Shown here: piece by piece, positions 8,757 to 17,761 of the stretch
How positions within the stretch are numbered: position 1 is the first letter of the stretch
How the letters are laid out: each line of letters opens with the position of its first letter
Assembly: GCA_023663615.1 (NCBI GenBank)
Contig: JAMPHA010000006.1
Span: 24,317 to 88,316, forward strand
DNA: 64,000 bases
From: DLAJ01 sp023663615
Lineage (GTDB): Bacteria > Bacillota > Clostridia > Lachnospirales > Lachnospiraceae
Reading direction: 5' to 3'
Made by a program: the position numbers and the translations under genes
Notes under the pieces: model-generated
Databases searched by the model: none
Told to the model about the DNA's origin: nothing
What the model saw: the letters and a program-made list of their open reading frames with translations, nothing else

Positions 8757-10241
8757 ATGATGAACAACACACCAACAGTAAAGATCGGGATTGTCGCAGT
8801 CAGCCGCGACTGTTTTCCGGAGTCGTTATCGGTGAACAGAAGAAAGGCGCTCGTAGCCGCATATGAGAAGAAATACGGCAAAGACGACATTTATGAGTGC
8901 CCGATCTGCATCGTGGAGAGCGAAATCCACATGGTACAGGCGCTGGAAGATGTAAAGAAAGCAGGCTGCAACGCGCTCTGTGTGTACCTTGGCAATTTCG
9001 GACCGGAAATTTCCGAGACGCTGCTTGCAAAGCATTTTGACGGACCGGTGATGTTCTGCGCCGCTGCGGAAGAGTCGCAGGGAGACCTGATGGACGGGCG
9101 CGGGGACGCGTACTGCGGCATGTTAAATGCAAGCTATAATTTGAAACTGCGCAATATCAAAGCGTACATTCCGGAGTATCCGGTCGGTACGGCGGAGGAG
9201 TGCGCAGATATGATCCGTGAGTTTGTTCCGATCGCATGTGCGGTGGACGGCTTAAAGAACTTAAAGATCATCAGCTTCGGACCGAGACCGTTAAACTTCC
9301 TCGCATGTAACGCGCCGATCAAACAGCTTTATAACCTCGGCGTGGAGATCGAGGAAAACTCCGAGCTGGACCTGTTTGAGGCATATCATAAGCATGACAA
9401 CGATCCGCGCATCCCGGAGGTTGTAGCGGACATGGAGAAAGAGCTTGGCGCCGGAAACAAAAAATCCGAGGTACTGCCGAAGCTCGCGCAGTATGAACTG
9501 ACGCTGCTTGACTGGGTAGAAGCGCATAAGGGCTACCGCAAATATGTTGCGATCGCAGGAAAGTGCTGGCCGGCATTCCAGACACAGTTCGGCTTTGTTC
9601 CCTGCTATGTCAACAGCCGTCTGACGGGACGCGGCATTCCGGTATCGTGCGAAGTCGATATTTACGGCGTGTTGAGCGAGTTCATCGGAACGTGCGTCAG
9701 CCAGGATGCGGTAACGCTGCTTGATATTAACAACTCCGTTCCGGCGGATATGTATCAGGAAGCGATCGCGGGCAAGTTCGATTATACGCATAAGGATACG
9801 TTCATGGGATTCCATTGCGGCAATACCTGCTCCAGCAAACTTTCGGCATGCGAGATGAAGAATCAGAAGATCATGGCGAGAAGCCTTCCGGAGGAGGTTA
9901 CGAACGGTACGCTTGAGGGCGATATTGCGCCGGGCGAGATCACATTCTTCCGTGTGCAGTCCACGGCGGACAACATTCTGCGCGCGTATGTGGCGGAGGG
10001 CGAGGTTCTGCCGGTTGCGACGAAGTCCTTCGGTTCCATCGGCGTATTTGCGATTAAAGAAATGGGCAGATTCTACCGCCATGTTTTGATCGAGAAGAAT
10101 TATCCGCACCACGGCGCGGTTGCGTTCGGACATCACGGCAAGGCGCTTTACGAGGTATTTAAGTATATCGGCATTCTCCCAGAGGAGATCGGCTACAATC
10201 AGCCGGCGAGCGCAAAGTACCCGACGGAGAATCCGTTCTAA
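8757..10241 (+). CDS. L-fucose/L-arabinose isomerase family protein
   Basis: A 494-residue protein of the FucI/AraA-like fold. Likely metal-site segments are CEVDIYGVLSEFIG, TLLDINNSVPAD, MGFHCGNTCSSKL and AFGHHGKALYEVFKYIGI, which supply the Glu, Asp and His ligands expected for Mn-dependent aldose-ketose isomerases. It is shorter than typical FucI (about 590) and close to the AraA length. The ATG at 8757 follows GGGAGGTAA by 6 nt, one of the strongest ribosome binding sites in the window. With xylB and DUF4867 it forms a sugar isomerase-kinase module. The gene has its own promoter and operator and ends at a terminator. Confidence 0.85.
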   Translation: MMNNTPTVKIGIVAVSRDCFPESLSVNRRKALVAAYEKKYGKDDIYECPICIVESEIHMVQALEDVKKAGCNALCVYLGNFGPEISETLLAKHFDGPVMFCAAAEESQGDLMDGRGDAYCGMLNASYNLKLRNIKAYIPEYPVGTAEECADMIREFVPIACAVDGLKNLKIISFGPRPLNFLACNAPIKQLYNLGVEIEENSELDLFEAYHKHDNDPRIPEVVADMEKELGAGNKKSEVLPKLAQYELTLLDWVEAHKGYRKYVAIAGKCWPAFQTQFGFVPCYVNSRLTGRGIPVSCEVDIYGVLSEFIGTCVSQDAVTLLDINNSVPADMYQEAIAGKFDYTHKDTFMGFHCGNTCSSKLSACEMKNQKIMARSLPEEVTNGTLEGDIAPGEITFFRVQSTADNILRAYVAEGEVLPVATKSFGSIGVFAIKEMGRFYRHVLIEKNYPHHGAVAFGHHGKALYEVFKYIGILPEEIGYNQPASAKYPTENPF

Positions 10242-10280
10242 AAAGATGCGGAGCATTTGGCGGGAACAGACCGTGTTGAT

Positions 10281-10311
10281 AAAGGGGCGTTGTGTTTACA
10301 ACGTCCCTTTT
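10281..10311 (+). terminator. intrinsic terminator after the isomerase gene
   Basis: Stem AAAGGGGCGTTGT / ACAACGTCCCTTTT around GTTT with a terminal T run. Confidence 0.88.
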
Positions 10312-10346
10312 CTATAAAGAGAGACTGGATATATGGGGCGAACTTT

Positions 10347-12099
10347 ATGAGTAAATACATTACGCAGAAAAAGGTTTATTTTTTGCCTATTTTATTTTGA
10401 CCCTGCTGGCGTCCGTGGGAAGTATCGCTTTTGCGTTTGTCTTGAGCGAGGTGATCAATCAGGCGGCGGCGGGAAATATGCGGGGACTGGTCAGAGCGAT
10501 CATGGGAGGCGTGATCTTTGTTTTCGCAGTCGCTATTTGCGAATATCTCTATGACAGAGTGATGAACCGTATGCTTTATCATGCCGGGACCGCACTGAAA
10601 AATGATCTGTTCCGCGCCTATTTCCGAAAAAACTATGCGGATTATGAAAAAGGGAACAGCGCGCAATACATCAACGAGATCACCAATAATGTGAACACCT
10701 TCTCGGATGTGTATTTTACGAATGTGCTACAGCTTCCGATGGTCGTTCTTGTGTTTGTGATTGCGGTTGTTCTCTGTATGATGATCGAGCCGACGATGCT
10801 GTTGGTGATCGTGGCGTTTTCCGTGGTGATCGCCGTAGTTTCGAAGAAATGCGGACAAGTGCTGCAAAACAGTACCGGCGCGTTTGCGGAGGGAGCGGAG
10901 ACGTATCTTTCCGCGATTAAGGATTTTTTTGCAGGTTATCGCCTGATCAAAAATTATGACCGCACCGCAGCAATCCTGTCATTGCATGAGAAGGAAAACA
11001 CGAAAGTGGAACGGCTGAGAGAAAAAGCAGCAACGACAGAAGCATGTATGCGCGGGTCAATGAATTATTGGGACTGGCATCGACGCTGACCATTATGGGT
11101 GTGGCGGGTGTGTTTGCCGTCAAGAGTTCCTTTGAGATTGGGATTGTATTTGCGTTTGGTCAGCTTGCGGGCAAGATCATGTCGCCGATCATGCAGGCGT
11201 CCGGTATTTATGTGCAGCTTCGATCGGCAAAAGCCTTGAGCGGGAAGTTTGGCGAGAGCCTGCGGTCGGGCATGGAAAATCGGCAGAAAACGGTGAAAAA
11301 GACGACATTTTCGGAGGGGATCGCGGTGCGGGAGCTGCGCTTCGCCTATCGGCAGGAGGAGGGCGCGGCGGCATCCGCAGAGGAGTTATCGGCACGGGAA
11401 ACAGAGTGTGCCGCAGTATCCGCGGAGGAGTTATCGGCACGGGAAGCAGGGAACGCGGCGGTATCTGCGGCGGAGGACGGAATGCGCAGGAAGCCGGGCG
11501 TGGTTTTAGAACATGTGAATATGACATTCCGTAAGGGCGGAAAGTACCTGATCACGGGGGAAAGCGGGGCGGGGAAGAGTACGCTTCTTCATCTTCTTGC
11601 CGGATTCTATGACGATTACGAGGGAAGCCTGAAATATGACGATGCGGAAGTGCGCGACATGGATGAGGAGAGTCTGCATTCGTTAGTCAGCGTTGTGTCT
11701 CAGGAGGCGTTTCTTTTTAACGACACATTGAAAAATAATATGACGTTATATGACGACGGTTATGGGCAGGAAGAGATTCAGAGAGCAATCTGTCTTGCCG
11801 GTCTGGAGGGGCTTGTAAAAGGATTTTCAGATGGCGTTCACATGGGATTGGACGCGGTGGTATCCGAGAACGGCAGTAATTTTTCGGGTGGCGAAAAGCA
11901 GCGGATCAATCTTGCGAGAGCAATCCTGCGGAGGTCGCCGGTCCTGCTGCTGGATGAGTTTACAGCCAGTCTTGATGAAAAAACGGCGGAGGAAGTAGAG
12001 CAGGCTGTCTTAAACCTGAAAGATGTTACGGTTCTTTTTGTCACGCATAAGGTGAACGAAAAACTGGCGGGGCGCTATGACGGAAGGTATGAAGTGTAG
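10347..12099 (+). pseudogene. ABC transporter permease/ATP-binding protein, broken by two frameshifts
   Basis: One half-transporter is split over three frames. The ATG at 10347 reads MSKYITQKKVYF and then hits a stop; losing one T from the run at 10379-10384 explains this, since the next frame continues AYFILTLLASVGSIAFAF. The second break lies near 11040-11046, where the frame passes from LREKAATTEA to MYARVNELLGL; again one base appears missing. The parts form a membrane domain with several helices and an ATPase with Walker A GESGAGKSTL, signature NFSGGEKQRINLARAIL and Walker B VLLLDEFTASLD. Repaired, it would be about 580 residues. The ATPase also carries a 45-nt-period repeat insertion. 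It could be a real pseudogene or an intact gene with sequencing errors. Confidence 0.8.
11365..11481 (+). repeat. in-frame 45-nt tandem repeat inside the ABC ATPase domain
   Basis: Two full 45-nt units (11365-11409, 11410-11454) and a partial third encode AAASAEELSARETEC, AAVSAEELSAREAGN, then AAVSAAEDGM. The block sits between the first strand of the nucleotide-binding domain (VRELRFAYRQE) and the strand leading to Walker A (VVLEHVNMTF), where ABC ATPases normally have only a few residues. Confidence 0.9.
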
Positions 12100-12116
12100 A
12101 AACGGGGGGACTGTTC

Positions 12117-14387
12117 ATGGACAGAGAGGAAGCGAGAAAAAAAGCGGAACAACTGGTCGATCAGATGACGGTGGAGGAAATGGCGTCACAGCTTCGGTTC
12201 GACGCGCCGGCGATCGAGCGGCTGAGCGTACCGGAATATAATTGGTGGAACGAGGGACTTCACGGCGTAGCGCGCGCGGGGACGGCGACGATGTTCCCGC
12301 AGGCGATCGCGCTTGCGGCGGCATTTGACGAGGAGCTGATGCGGGGAGTGGGCGACGTGATCGCCACGGAAGGCAGGGCAAAATATAACGAGAGCGTCCG
12401 CCACGGGGACCGCGATATTTATAAGGGACTGACATTCTGGTCGCCGAATATCAATATTTTCCGCGACCCAAGATGGGGCAGGGGACATGAAACGTATGGT
12501 GAAGATCCTTATTTAACGGGGGCGCTGGGCTGCGCGTTTATCCGCGGTCTTCAGGGTGAGGGCGACGGCGTGCCCTACTTAAAGCTTTCGGCGTGCGCCA
12601 AGCATTTCGCGGTGCATTCGGGACCGGAAGCGGTGCGTCATTCTTTTGACGCTGTCGTGAGCGAAAAGGACTTGCACGAGACATATCTGCCTGCGTTCGA
12701 GCGCTGTGTGCGGGAGGCGCATGTGGAATCCGTCATGGGCGCCTACAACCGAACGAACGGGGAGCCCTGCTGCGGGCATCCGCACCTGATCGGTGAGATT
12801 CTGCGCGGGGAGTGGCAGTTTGAGGGGCATTTTGTGTCCGACTGCTGGGCGGTGCAGGATTTTCATATGCATCATCATGTGACGGAGAATGCGGAGGAGT
12901 CCGCGGCGCTCGCATTAAATAACGGCTGTGATGTTAATTGCGGCTGCACCTATCAGAAACTGTTAAATGCGTACGGCTTAGGAATGGTGTCGCGCGAGAC
13001 GATCCGGGAATCGGCGGTGCGGCTGTTTACGACGCGCTATCTGCTCGGCATGTTCGAGGAGACGCCCTACGATAAGATTCCTTATGAAAAGGTGGACTGT
13101 GCGGAACACCGCGCGCTTGCCGTGCAGGCGGCGCGGGAAAGCCTTGTCCTGTTAAAAAATGACGGGATTTTGCCGTTTTCGCGCGAGCATATCCGCACGC
13201 TGGCGGTCATCGGACCAAATGCGGACAGCAGGAGGGCGCTGATCGGCAATTATCACGGAACGGCGTCGGAGTATGTGACGGTGCTTGACGGTATCCGGGA
13301 GCAGGCGGGCGAAGATATTCGTATTCTTTACAGCGAGGGAAGTCATCTGTTTTTGGAAAAAGGAGACGGACTTGCGAAACCGCACCATCTGATCTCGGAG
13401 GCGCAGACCGTGGCGGAGCACGCCGACGCGGTCGTACTGTGCCTCGGTCTGGACGAGACGCTGGAGGGCGAAGAGGGCGACGCGGGAAACGCGGACGCTT
13501 CGGGGGATAAAACAGACCTACAGCTCCCGGCGTCGCAGAGAAAACTGCTGGAGAGCGTGCTTGCGGTCGGGAAGCCGACGATCGTCTGTATGCTTGCGGG
13601 AAGTGCGATCGACATGAGTTTTGCGGCGGAGCATGCATCCGCGATCATGCAGGTGTGGTATCCGGGCGCGCTCGGCGGCAGGGCGGTCGCGGAAGCGCTG
13701 TTCGGCGTATATTCGCCGTCCGGCAAGCTGCCGATTACATTGTATCGGGATCTTGACGGGCTGCCGGAATTTACCGATTATTCCATGAAGGGCAGGACCT
13801 ACCGTTATCTGGAAAAAGAGCCGCTCTACCCGTTCGGGTACGGGCTGACCTATGGAAAGGTCGTGCTGGAGGAATGCGGGCTTGCAGAGCATCCGGAGAC
13901 ATCTGCGTGTGAAGCAACGGTAGAGCCGCCGGAGACATCTGCGCGTAAAGCAATAACAGAGCCGCGGCGGAGCGGAGTGCCTGCGGACATGGAAGTGCAG
14001 ACGACGAAAGGCGTGCCGTTACAGGCGGACAGCGGCGGCGCACTGCAAGTCATAACAGTGGACCGGGATCATTATGAAAAGGCGGCGGATGAGGGAACAA
14101 CAGTGTACGCCGTCGTGCGAAACGAAAGTAAGACGGAACTTTCCGAGGTGCTTCAAGTGTATGTGCGGGTGGAGGGAAGCGGAAACGAAGTGAAACACCA
14201 CCGCCTTTGCGCCTTCCAAAGAGTTTCCCTGCAGCCCGGCGGACGCAAGCGGGTGACACTGCCGGTCAGGGCGCAGGCGTTTGAGACGGTAAACGAACAG
14301 GGACAATCCTGTGCAGACGGGAAAAGCGCGAACTTGTTCGTCGGCTTCGGACAGCCGGATAAAAGGACGCTGGAACTACTTGCGTGA
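12117..14387 (+). CDS. glycoside hydrolase family 3 protein (beta-xylosidase/beta-glucosidase type)
   Basis: 756 residues without a signal peptide, so intracellular. The (beta/alpha)8 domain has NWWNEGLHGVAR, FWSPNINIFRDPRWGRGHETYGEDP and the nucleophile Asp near residue 242 in VSDCWAVQDF. A second alpha/beta domain (SLVLLKNDGILP, VIGPNAD) is followed by YPFGYGLTY and a C-terminal fibronectin-like domain. NWWNEGLHGVAR resembles GH3 beta-xylosidases, so xylo-oligosaccharides are a plausible substrate. Between YPFGYGLTY and the C-terminal domain is a low-complexity insertion with a 36-nt repeat (13893-13964). It begins 17 nt after the ABC transporter frame ends, so the two may be co-transcribed. 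Confidence 0.9.
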   Translation: MDREEARKKAEQLVDQMTVEEMASQLRFDAPAIERLSVPEYNWWNEGLHGVARAGTATMFPQAIALAAAFDEELMRGVGDVIATEGRAKYNESVRHGDRDIYKGLTFWSPNINIFRDPRWGRGHETYGEDPYLTGALGCAFIRGLQGEGDGVPYLKLSACAKHFAVHSGPEAVRHSFDAVVSEKDLHETYLPAFERCVREAHVESVMGAYNRTNGEPCCGHPHLIGEILRGEWQFEGHFVSDCWAVQDFHMHHHVTENAEESAALALNNGCDVNCGCTYQKLLNAYGLGMVSRETIRESAVRLFTTRYLLGMFEETPYDKIPYEKVDCAEHRALAVQAARESLVLLKNDGILPFSREHIRTLAVIGPNADSRRALIGNYHGTASEYVTVLDGIREQAGEDIRILYSEGSHLFLEKGDGLAKPHHLISEAQTVAEHADAVVLCLGLDETLEGEEGDAGNADASGDKTDLQLPASQRKLLESVLAVGKPTIVCMLAGSAIDMSFAAEHASAIMQVWYPGALGGRAVAEALFGVYSPSGKLPITLYRDLDGLPEFTDYSMKGRTYRYLEKEPLYPFGYGLTYGKVVLEECGLAEHPETSACEATVEPPETSARKAITEPRRSGVPADMEVQTTKGVPLQADSGGALQVITVDRDHYEKAADEGTTVYAVVRNESKTELSEVLQVYVRVEGSGNEVKHHRLCAFQRVSLQPGGRKRVTLPVRAQAFETVNEQGQSCADGKSANLFVGFGQPDKRTLELLA
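13893..13964 (+). repeat. in-frame 36-nt tandem repeat in the GH3 gene
   Basis: Two 36-nt units encode PETSACEATVEP and PETSARKAITEP. They lie in a longer non-conserved stretch (about residues 585-640) between the second catalytic-side domain and the fibronectin-like domain. Confidence 0.88.
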
Positions 14388-14504
14388 ACAGGCGGCGCGC
14401 ATACGCACACTGACAGAAAATGCGCGCAAACACCGGAAAATGGGCATCCGCAACCCCAAATTGACAAAAAAATATGCAAAAGCAACTTCAAATTGGTAGT
14501 GTTG

Positions 14505-14514
14505 ACATGCATGT
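14505..14514. promoter_or_regulatory. palindrome upstream of the XRE membrane regulator
   Basis: Perfect 10-bp palindrome ACATGCATGT directly after TTG (TTGACATGCATGT), 38 nt before the start. TAGAAT follows 12 nt after TTGACA, too close for an ordinary promoter, so I read this as a possible autoregulatory operator rather than a defined promoter. Confidence 0.35.
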
Positions 14515-14551
14515 AAGGCTAGAATGAAGCCCATAAGGAGGGATGATGAAA

Positions 14552-15508
14552 ATGAATTTTGCACAGAATTTACAAACCATCAGAACAAGAAATGGGCTGA
14601 CACAGGAACAGCTTGCGGAGGAACTTGACGTCACGCGTCAGTCCGTATCAAAATGGGAGAGCGGCATGAGCTTTCCCGAAATGGAGACGATCTTAAAGAT
14701 CTGTGATCGATATGGGGTGGGACTTGACGAGCTTTTGCGGGGCAGTGTGGAGCAGCGTAACGAGGAGGAGGCAAAAGGTTTTGTCCGCCACATCAAGACG
14801 TTCAGTCTCCAGATGGCGATCGCGATCCCGGCGATCATTATGGCATTGGCGGTTGTGACGCTTTTAGATGGGATCGCATCGGAACAGATCATGGGAGTGA
14901 TTTTCCTGACGGTCGTGACAGCATCCGTGATCACGAGCATTGTTTCGGGAATGGAGCATTCCCGCTATGTGAAAAAGCACCCGAACGTGCAGCCGGTTTG
15001 CACGGAGAAGGAAGTGGAGCGCGCGGACCGCAGGTTTTCCTGGGCGATCGCGGGCGGCGTCGGTCTGATTCTGTTTGGTCTGATCGTTTCTTCCTATGTG
15101 GACGACGCTTACGATCGGGTCCTTTATTCAAATGCGTCGGGAGCGGTGTTTTTGGCGGCCGTCGCGGCGGCAGTCGGCATTTTTATTTTTTTCGGGATTC
15201 GGCGCAGTCTGTATCATGTCGAGGAATATAATAAGGAAAATGCCCGCGAAAAAACAAGAACAAGGGCGGAAAAAGTAACGAGTGCGGTCAGCGGGGTGAT
15301 CATGCTGCTTGCGACCTGTGTATTTCTTGTATGGGGATTTTGGGGAATGCCCGGCGGGACGTATTCCGGGGATTGGAAGGATTACGCGGGGCATTGGGGC
15401 ATTTCATGGATCGTGTTTCCTGTCGGCGGTATCCTGTGCGCGGTCGCGAGTATTGTGATCCACGCGGTCATGGTAAAAGAGGAAGAGCGGGATCGGGAAG
15501 ATGCCTGA
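14552..15508 (+). CDS. XRE-family regulator with C-terminal membrane domain
   Basis: The N-terminus is a helix-turn-helix domain of the Cro/C1 type (residues 1-66; LTQEQLAEELDVTRQSVSKWESG is diagnostic). After a charged linker come about five hydrophobic helices (MAIAIPAIIMALAVVTLL, IMGVIFLTVVTASVITSIV, WAIAGGVGLILFGLIV, AVFLAAVAAAVGIFIFF and a final pair). This is a membrane-anchored one-component regulator common in Clostridia; its signal is unknown. In-frame ATGs at 14543 and 14546 also exist. AAGGAGGG at 14535-14542 is best spaced for the ATG at 14552. It lies between the GH3 gene and an SGNH lipoprotein and may control either. Confidence 0.82.
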   Translation: MNFAQNLQTIRTRNGLTQEQLAEELDVTRQSVSKWESGMSFPEMETILKICDRYGVGLDELLRGSVEQRNEEEAKGFVRHIKTFSLQMAIAIPAIIMALAVVTLLDGIASEQIMGVIFLTVVTASVITSIVSGMEHSRYVKKHPNVQPVCTEKEVERADRRFSWAIAGGVGLILFGLIVSSYVDDAYDRVLYSNASGAVFLAAVAAAVGIFIFFGIRRSLYHVEEYNKENAREKTRTRAEKVTSAVSGVIMLLATCVFLVWGFWGMPGGTYSGDWKDYAGHWGISWIVFPVGGILCAVASIVIHAVMVKEEERDREDA

Positions 15509-15609
15509 GCGCTTGTCAAACCCGTCAGCGCGTTTTATAATGAGGAGGAATCCGGCGTGTGTTTCACGCGGATCAGAACGATGATAAAAAGCAAAGGCGG
15601 GTCAGGCTT

Positions 15610-17040
15610 ATGAAAAAAAAGAAATGGTGCTGCGCGGGGATGGCGATGATCTTCCTGCTTTGGGCGCTTGCAGGCTGCGGTGCGGGCGGGCGTGACGGCG
15701 GTGATGCGAACGGAGCGGGAAGCGGCGCGCAGGGCGGCGGCGTAAGCGGAACGGAAAGCGGCGCGCAGGGCAGTGCAGACGGAACGGGAAATGGCGCGCA
15801 GGACGGCGGCGAAAGCGCCGATGGTGCGGAAAACGGAGCGGGATCAGAAAGCGGCGGACAAAGCGGAAGTGACGGAAGCGCCGCCGGGGCGGATGCACAG
15901 GACGGTATGCAGGCGCCGCCGACCGATTACGTGTCAGAGGAGCTGTACGCCTCCGCCGATCAGTGGGGAAGCTGCGATGACGCGGCGCTGGCGGCGGTCA
16001 TGCGCAAAGCGGAGAACGGCGAGCCGGTGACGATCGCCTGTATCGGCGGTTCTATCACGCAGGGAACGATCTCGAACGGCAGCGACGACCGCGAGGTCGC
16101 AGGAAAGAAATGCTACGCCGATCTTTATTTTTCCTGGTGGGAGCAGACATTTCCGGAGACGGACTTTACGTTCATTAACGCAGGAATCGGCGCGACGGAT
16201 TCTTATATCGGCGTCCATAGAGTGCAAAAGGATGTGCTTGATTTTGAACCGGACCTGGTGCTTGTGGAGTTTTCCGTGAATGATGCGGATTCTCTTACCT
16301 TTAAGACGACGTATGACAATCTGGTGCGGCGGATTCTTCTGGCGGACAACCATCCGGCGGCCATGCTTCTTTTCATGGGGCAGACGAACGGCGCCACGGC
16401 GCAGGGCTCGCATGTGCTGGTCGGATTTAATTACAAGCTTCCGATGGTGAGCTATGCAAGCTTGATTCAGGACATGATGGAGCAGGAGGTATATACGGAA
16501 AAGCAGCTTTCGGGCGATGAGGTGCATCCGTCGGCGCTCGGTCATGCGATCACGGGAGAAATTTTGTGGAAGTATCTCAATGCGGTCTATATGCAGAGAA
16601 ACGAGCTGCCGGAGCCGCAGATATTCAATATGGACGCCGTGACGCGCGAAATATATCTGAACGCGTCCATTCTGGACAGTGAGACGATCACGCCGCTCGA
16701 TTTCGGCAGTTTTGAGGAAAGCAGCAAATTTCAGCCGTTCCCGAATGACTGGACCTGTGAAGGCGGCGAGGGCGGCATCGTATTTGAAGCGAGCTTTCAG
16801 AGACTGGGGATTCTTTATCATCGGACCGTGGACGGTCTTAGCGGTCAGTTTGACGTTCTGGTTGACGGCGAGCGCGTGGCGACCTTAAACGCAGATTTTA
16901 CGGGCGGATGGGGGAACTGCGCGGAGGCGCGGGAAGTTTTTGCCGGGGACGCGGCGGAAACGCATACCGTGGAGATCAGAAAGGCGGCGGATTCCACAGG
17001 CGATGTGTTTACGGTTTTGGGATTGATGACAGCCGGGTAG
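15610..17040 (+). CDS. SGNH/GDSL-family hydrolase lipoprotein
   Basis: A 476-residue exported esterase-like protein. The signal peptide MKKKKWCCAGMAMIFLLWALAGC ends in a lipobox (LAGC), so it should be membrane anchored. Next is a Gly/Ser/Ala-rich spacer of about 70 residues with GAQGG/GAQGS repeats. The hydrolase domain has block I GGSITQG (Ser near residue 147), a GIGATDSYIG segment, EFSVND and the C-terminal HPSALGH with the catalytic His. A beta-rich C-terminal module follows (from about 350). Members of this type deacetylate carbohydrates, which fits the nearby GH3 enzyme, but the substrate is inferred. The start at 15610 is chosen for the signal peptide; its ribosome binding site is weak. 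Confidence 0.85.
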   Translation: MKKKKWCCAGMAMIFLLWALAGCGAGGRDGGDANGAGSGAQGGGVSGTESGAQGSADGTGNGAQDGGESADGAENGAGSESGGQSGSDGSAAGADAQDGMQAPPTDYVSEELYASADQWGSCDDAALAAVMRKAENGEPVTIACIGGSITQGTISNGSDDREVAGKKCYADLYFSWWEQTFPETDFTFINAGIGATDSYIGVHRVQKDVLDFEPDLVLVEFSVNDADSLTFKTTYDNLVRRILLADNHPAAMLLFMGQTNGATAQGSHVLVGFNYKLPMVSYASLIQDMMEQEVYTEKQLSGDEVHPSALGHAITGEILWKYLNAVYMQRNELPEPQIFNMDAVTREIYLNASILDSETITPLDFGSFEESSKFQPFPNDWTCEGGEGGIVFEASFQRLGILYHRTVDGLSGQFDVLVDGERVATLNADFTGGWGNCAEAREVFAGDAAETHTVEIRKAADSTGDVFTVLGLMTAG

Positions 17041-17049
17041 ATTGAAAAA

Positions 17050-17742
17050 TCAAAGAAACCACTCCCGAAGCTGCTCAGAGTGTGTGAGCAGCGGGCGGTA
17101 TGCAAAGATGAGACAGGCGCCGGCGACGTTTAGGATCACGTCGTCAATATCCGCCTGCCCGACCATGGTCAGGAATTGAATGCCCTCCATCGCTGTTACG
17201 GACAGAATCATGGTAGGCAGAAAATACCGCCATTTTGTCTGCCTGCGCGGCCAGATGACGGGCAGAAATATGGCGCAGGGCATGGCGGCGACCAGATTTC
17301 CCAATAAGTTTGCCACAATCAGCCGGACAGACATATTTTGGTTGCGGTATGCGCGCATATACATGGAGATCGAGCGGAACGGTCTCAGATTACAATATAG
17401 TTTGAAGTGTTCTCTTGTAAACGGCTCTGCCTCCCAAATGTTGCGGTCCACAAATGCGCGGCGGAAAGAGCTCTTGAGGAAAAGAAGCGTTGCGGCGGCA
17501 ATGACATAGATGAGGAACATCCGGATATAAGCCTGACGGCGGATCCTGCTTTTTTCAGATGGATCCGCTGTGTGCCGCATCCGGTATGTCATATCGAGAA
17601 ACAACACAAAAATAGGGGTGGCATACATCAAAAGCTTCTGCCTGCCACCCATTGTATACGACGGATTCAGATCGATATACAGTCCGATTGCGACGATCAT
17701 GAACGCAAAAGTAACTGCCACAGTATGATACCATTTTTTCAT
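17050..17742 (-). CDS. VanZ-like membrane protein
   Basis: 230 residues with four or five predicted membrane helices (VAVTFAFMIVAIGLYIDL, LLMYATPIFVLFLDM, FLIYVIAAATLLF, VANLLGNLVAAMPCAIFLPVIW, MILSVTAMEGIQFL). The segments NLRPFRSISMY, NLLGNLVAAMPCAIFLPVIW and EGIQFLTMVGQADIDDVILNVAG match the VanZ-like family, named after a teicoplanin-resistance protein but of unknown function in most bacteria. Its start is 19 nt downstream of the spoVT stop on the same strand, so both probably form one transcript. It converges with the SGNH gene across only 9 nt; I see no terminator between them. Confidence 0.85.
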   Translation of the reverse strand: MKKWYHTVAVTFAFMIVAIGLYIDLNPSYTMGGRQKLLMYATPIFVLFLDMTYRMRHTADPSEKSRIRRQAYIRMFLIYVIAAATLLFLKSSFRRAFVDRNIWEAEPFTREHFKLYCNLRPFRSISMYMRAYRNQNMSVRLIVANLLGNLVAAMPCAIFLPVIWPRRQTKWRYFLPTMILSVTAMEGIQFLTMVGQADIDDVILNVAGACLIFAYRPLLTHSEQLREWFL

Positions 17743-17761
17743 AATCCGAACGTACGGAGCG

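Noticed and set aside
9291..10256. A 321-codon minus-strand open frame
   Set aside because: Antisense shadow of the isomerase gene, Arg-rich and without a recognisable domain or ribosome binding site.
15934..16821. A 295-codon minus-strand open frame
   Set aside because: Antisense shadow of the SGNH lipoprotein gene with His/Arg-rich composition.
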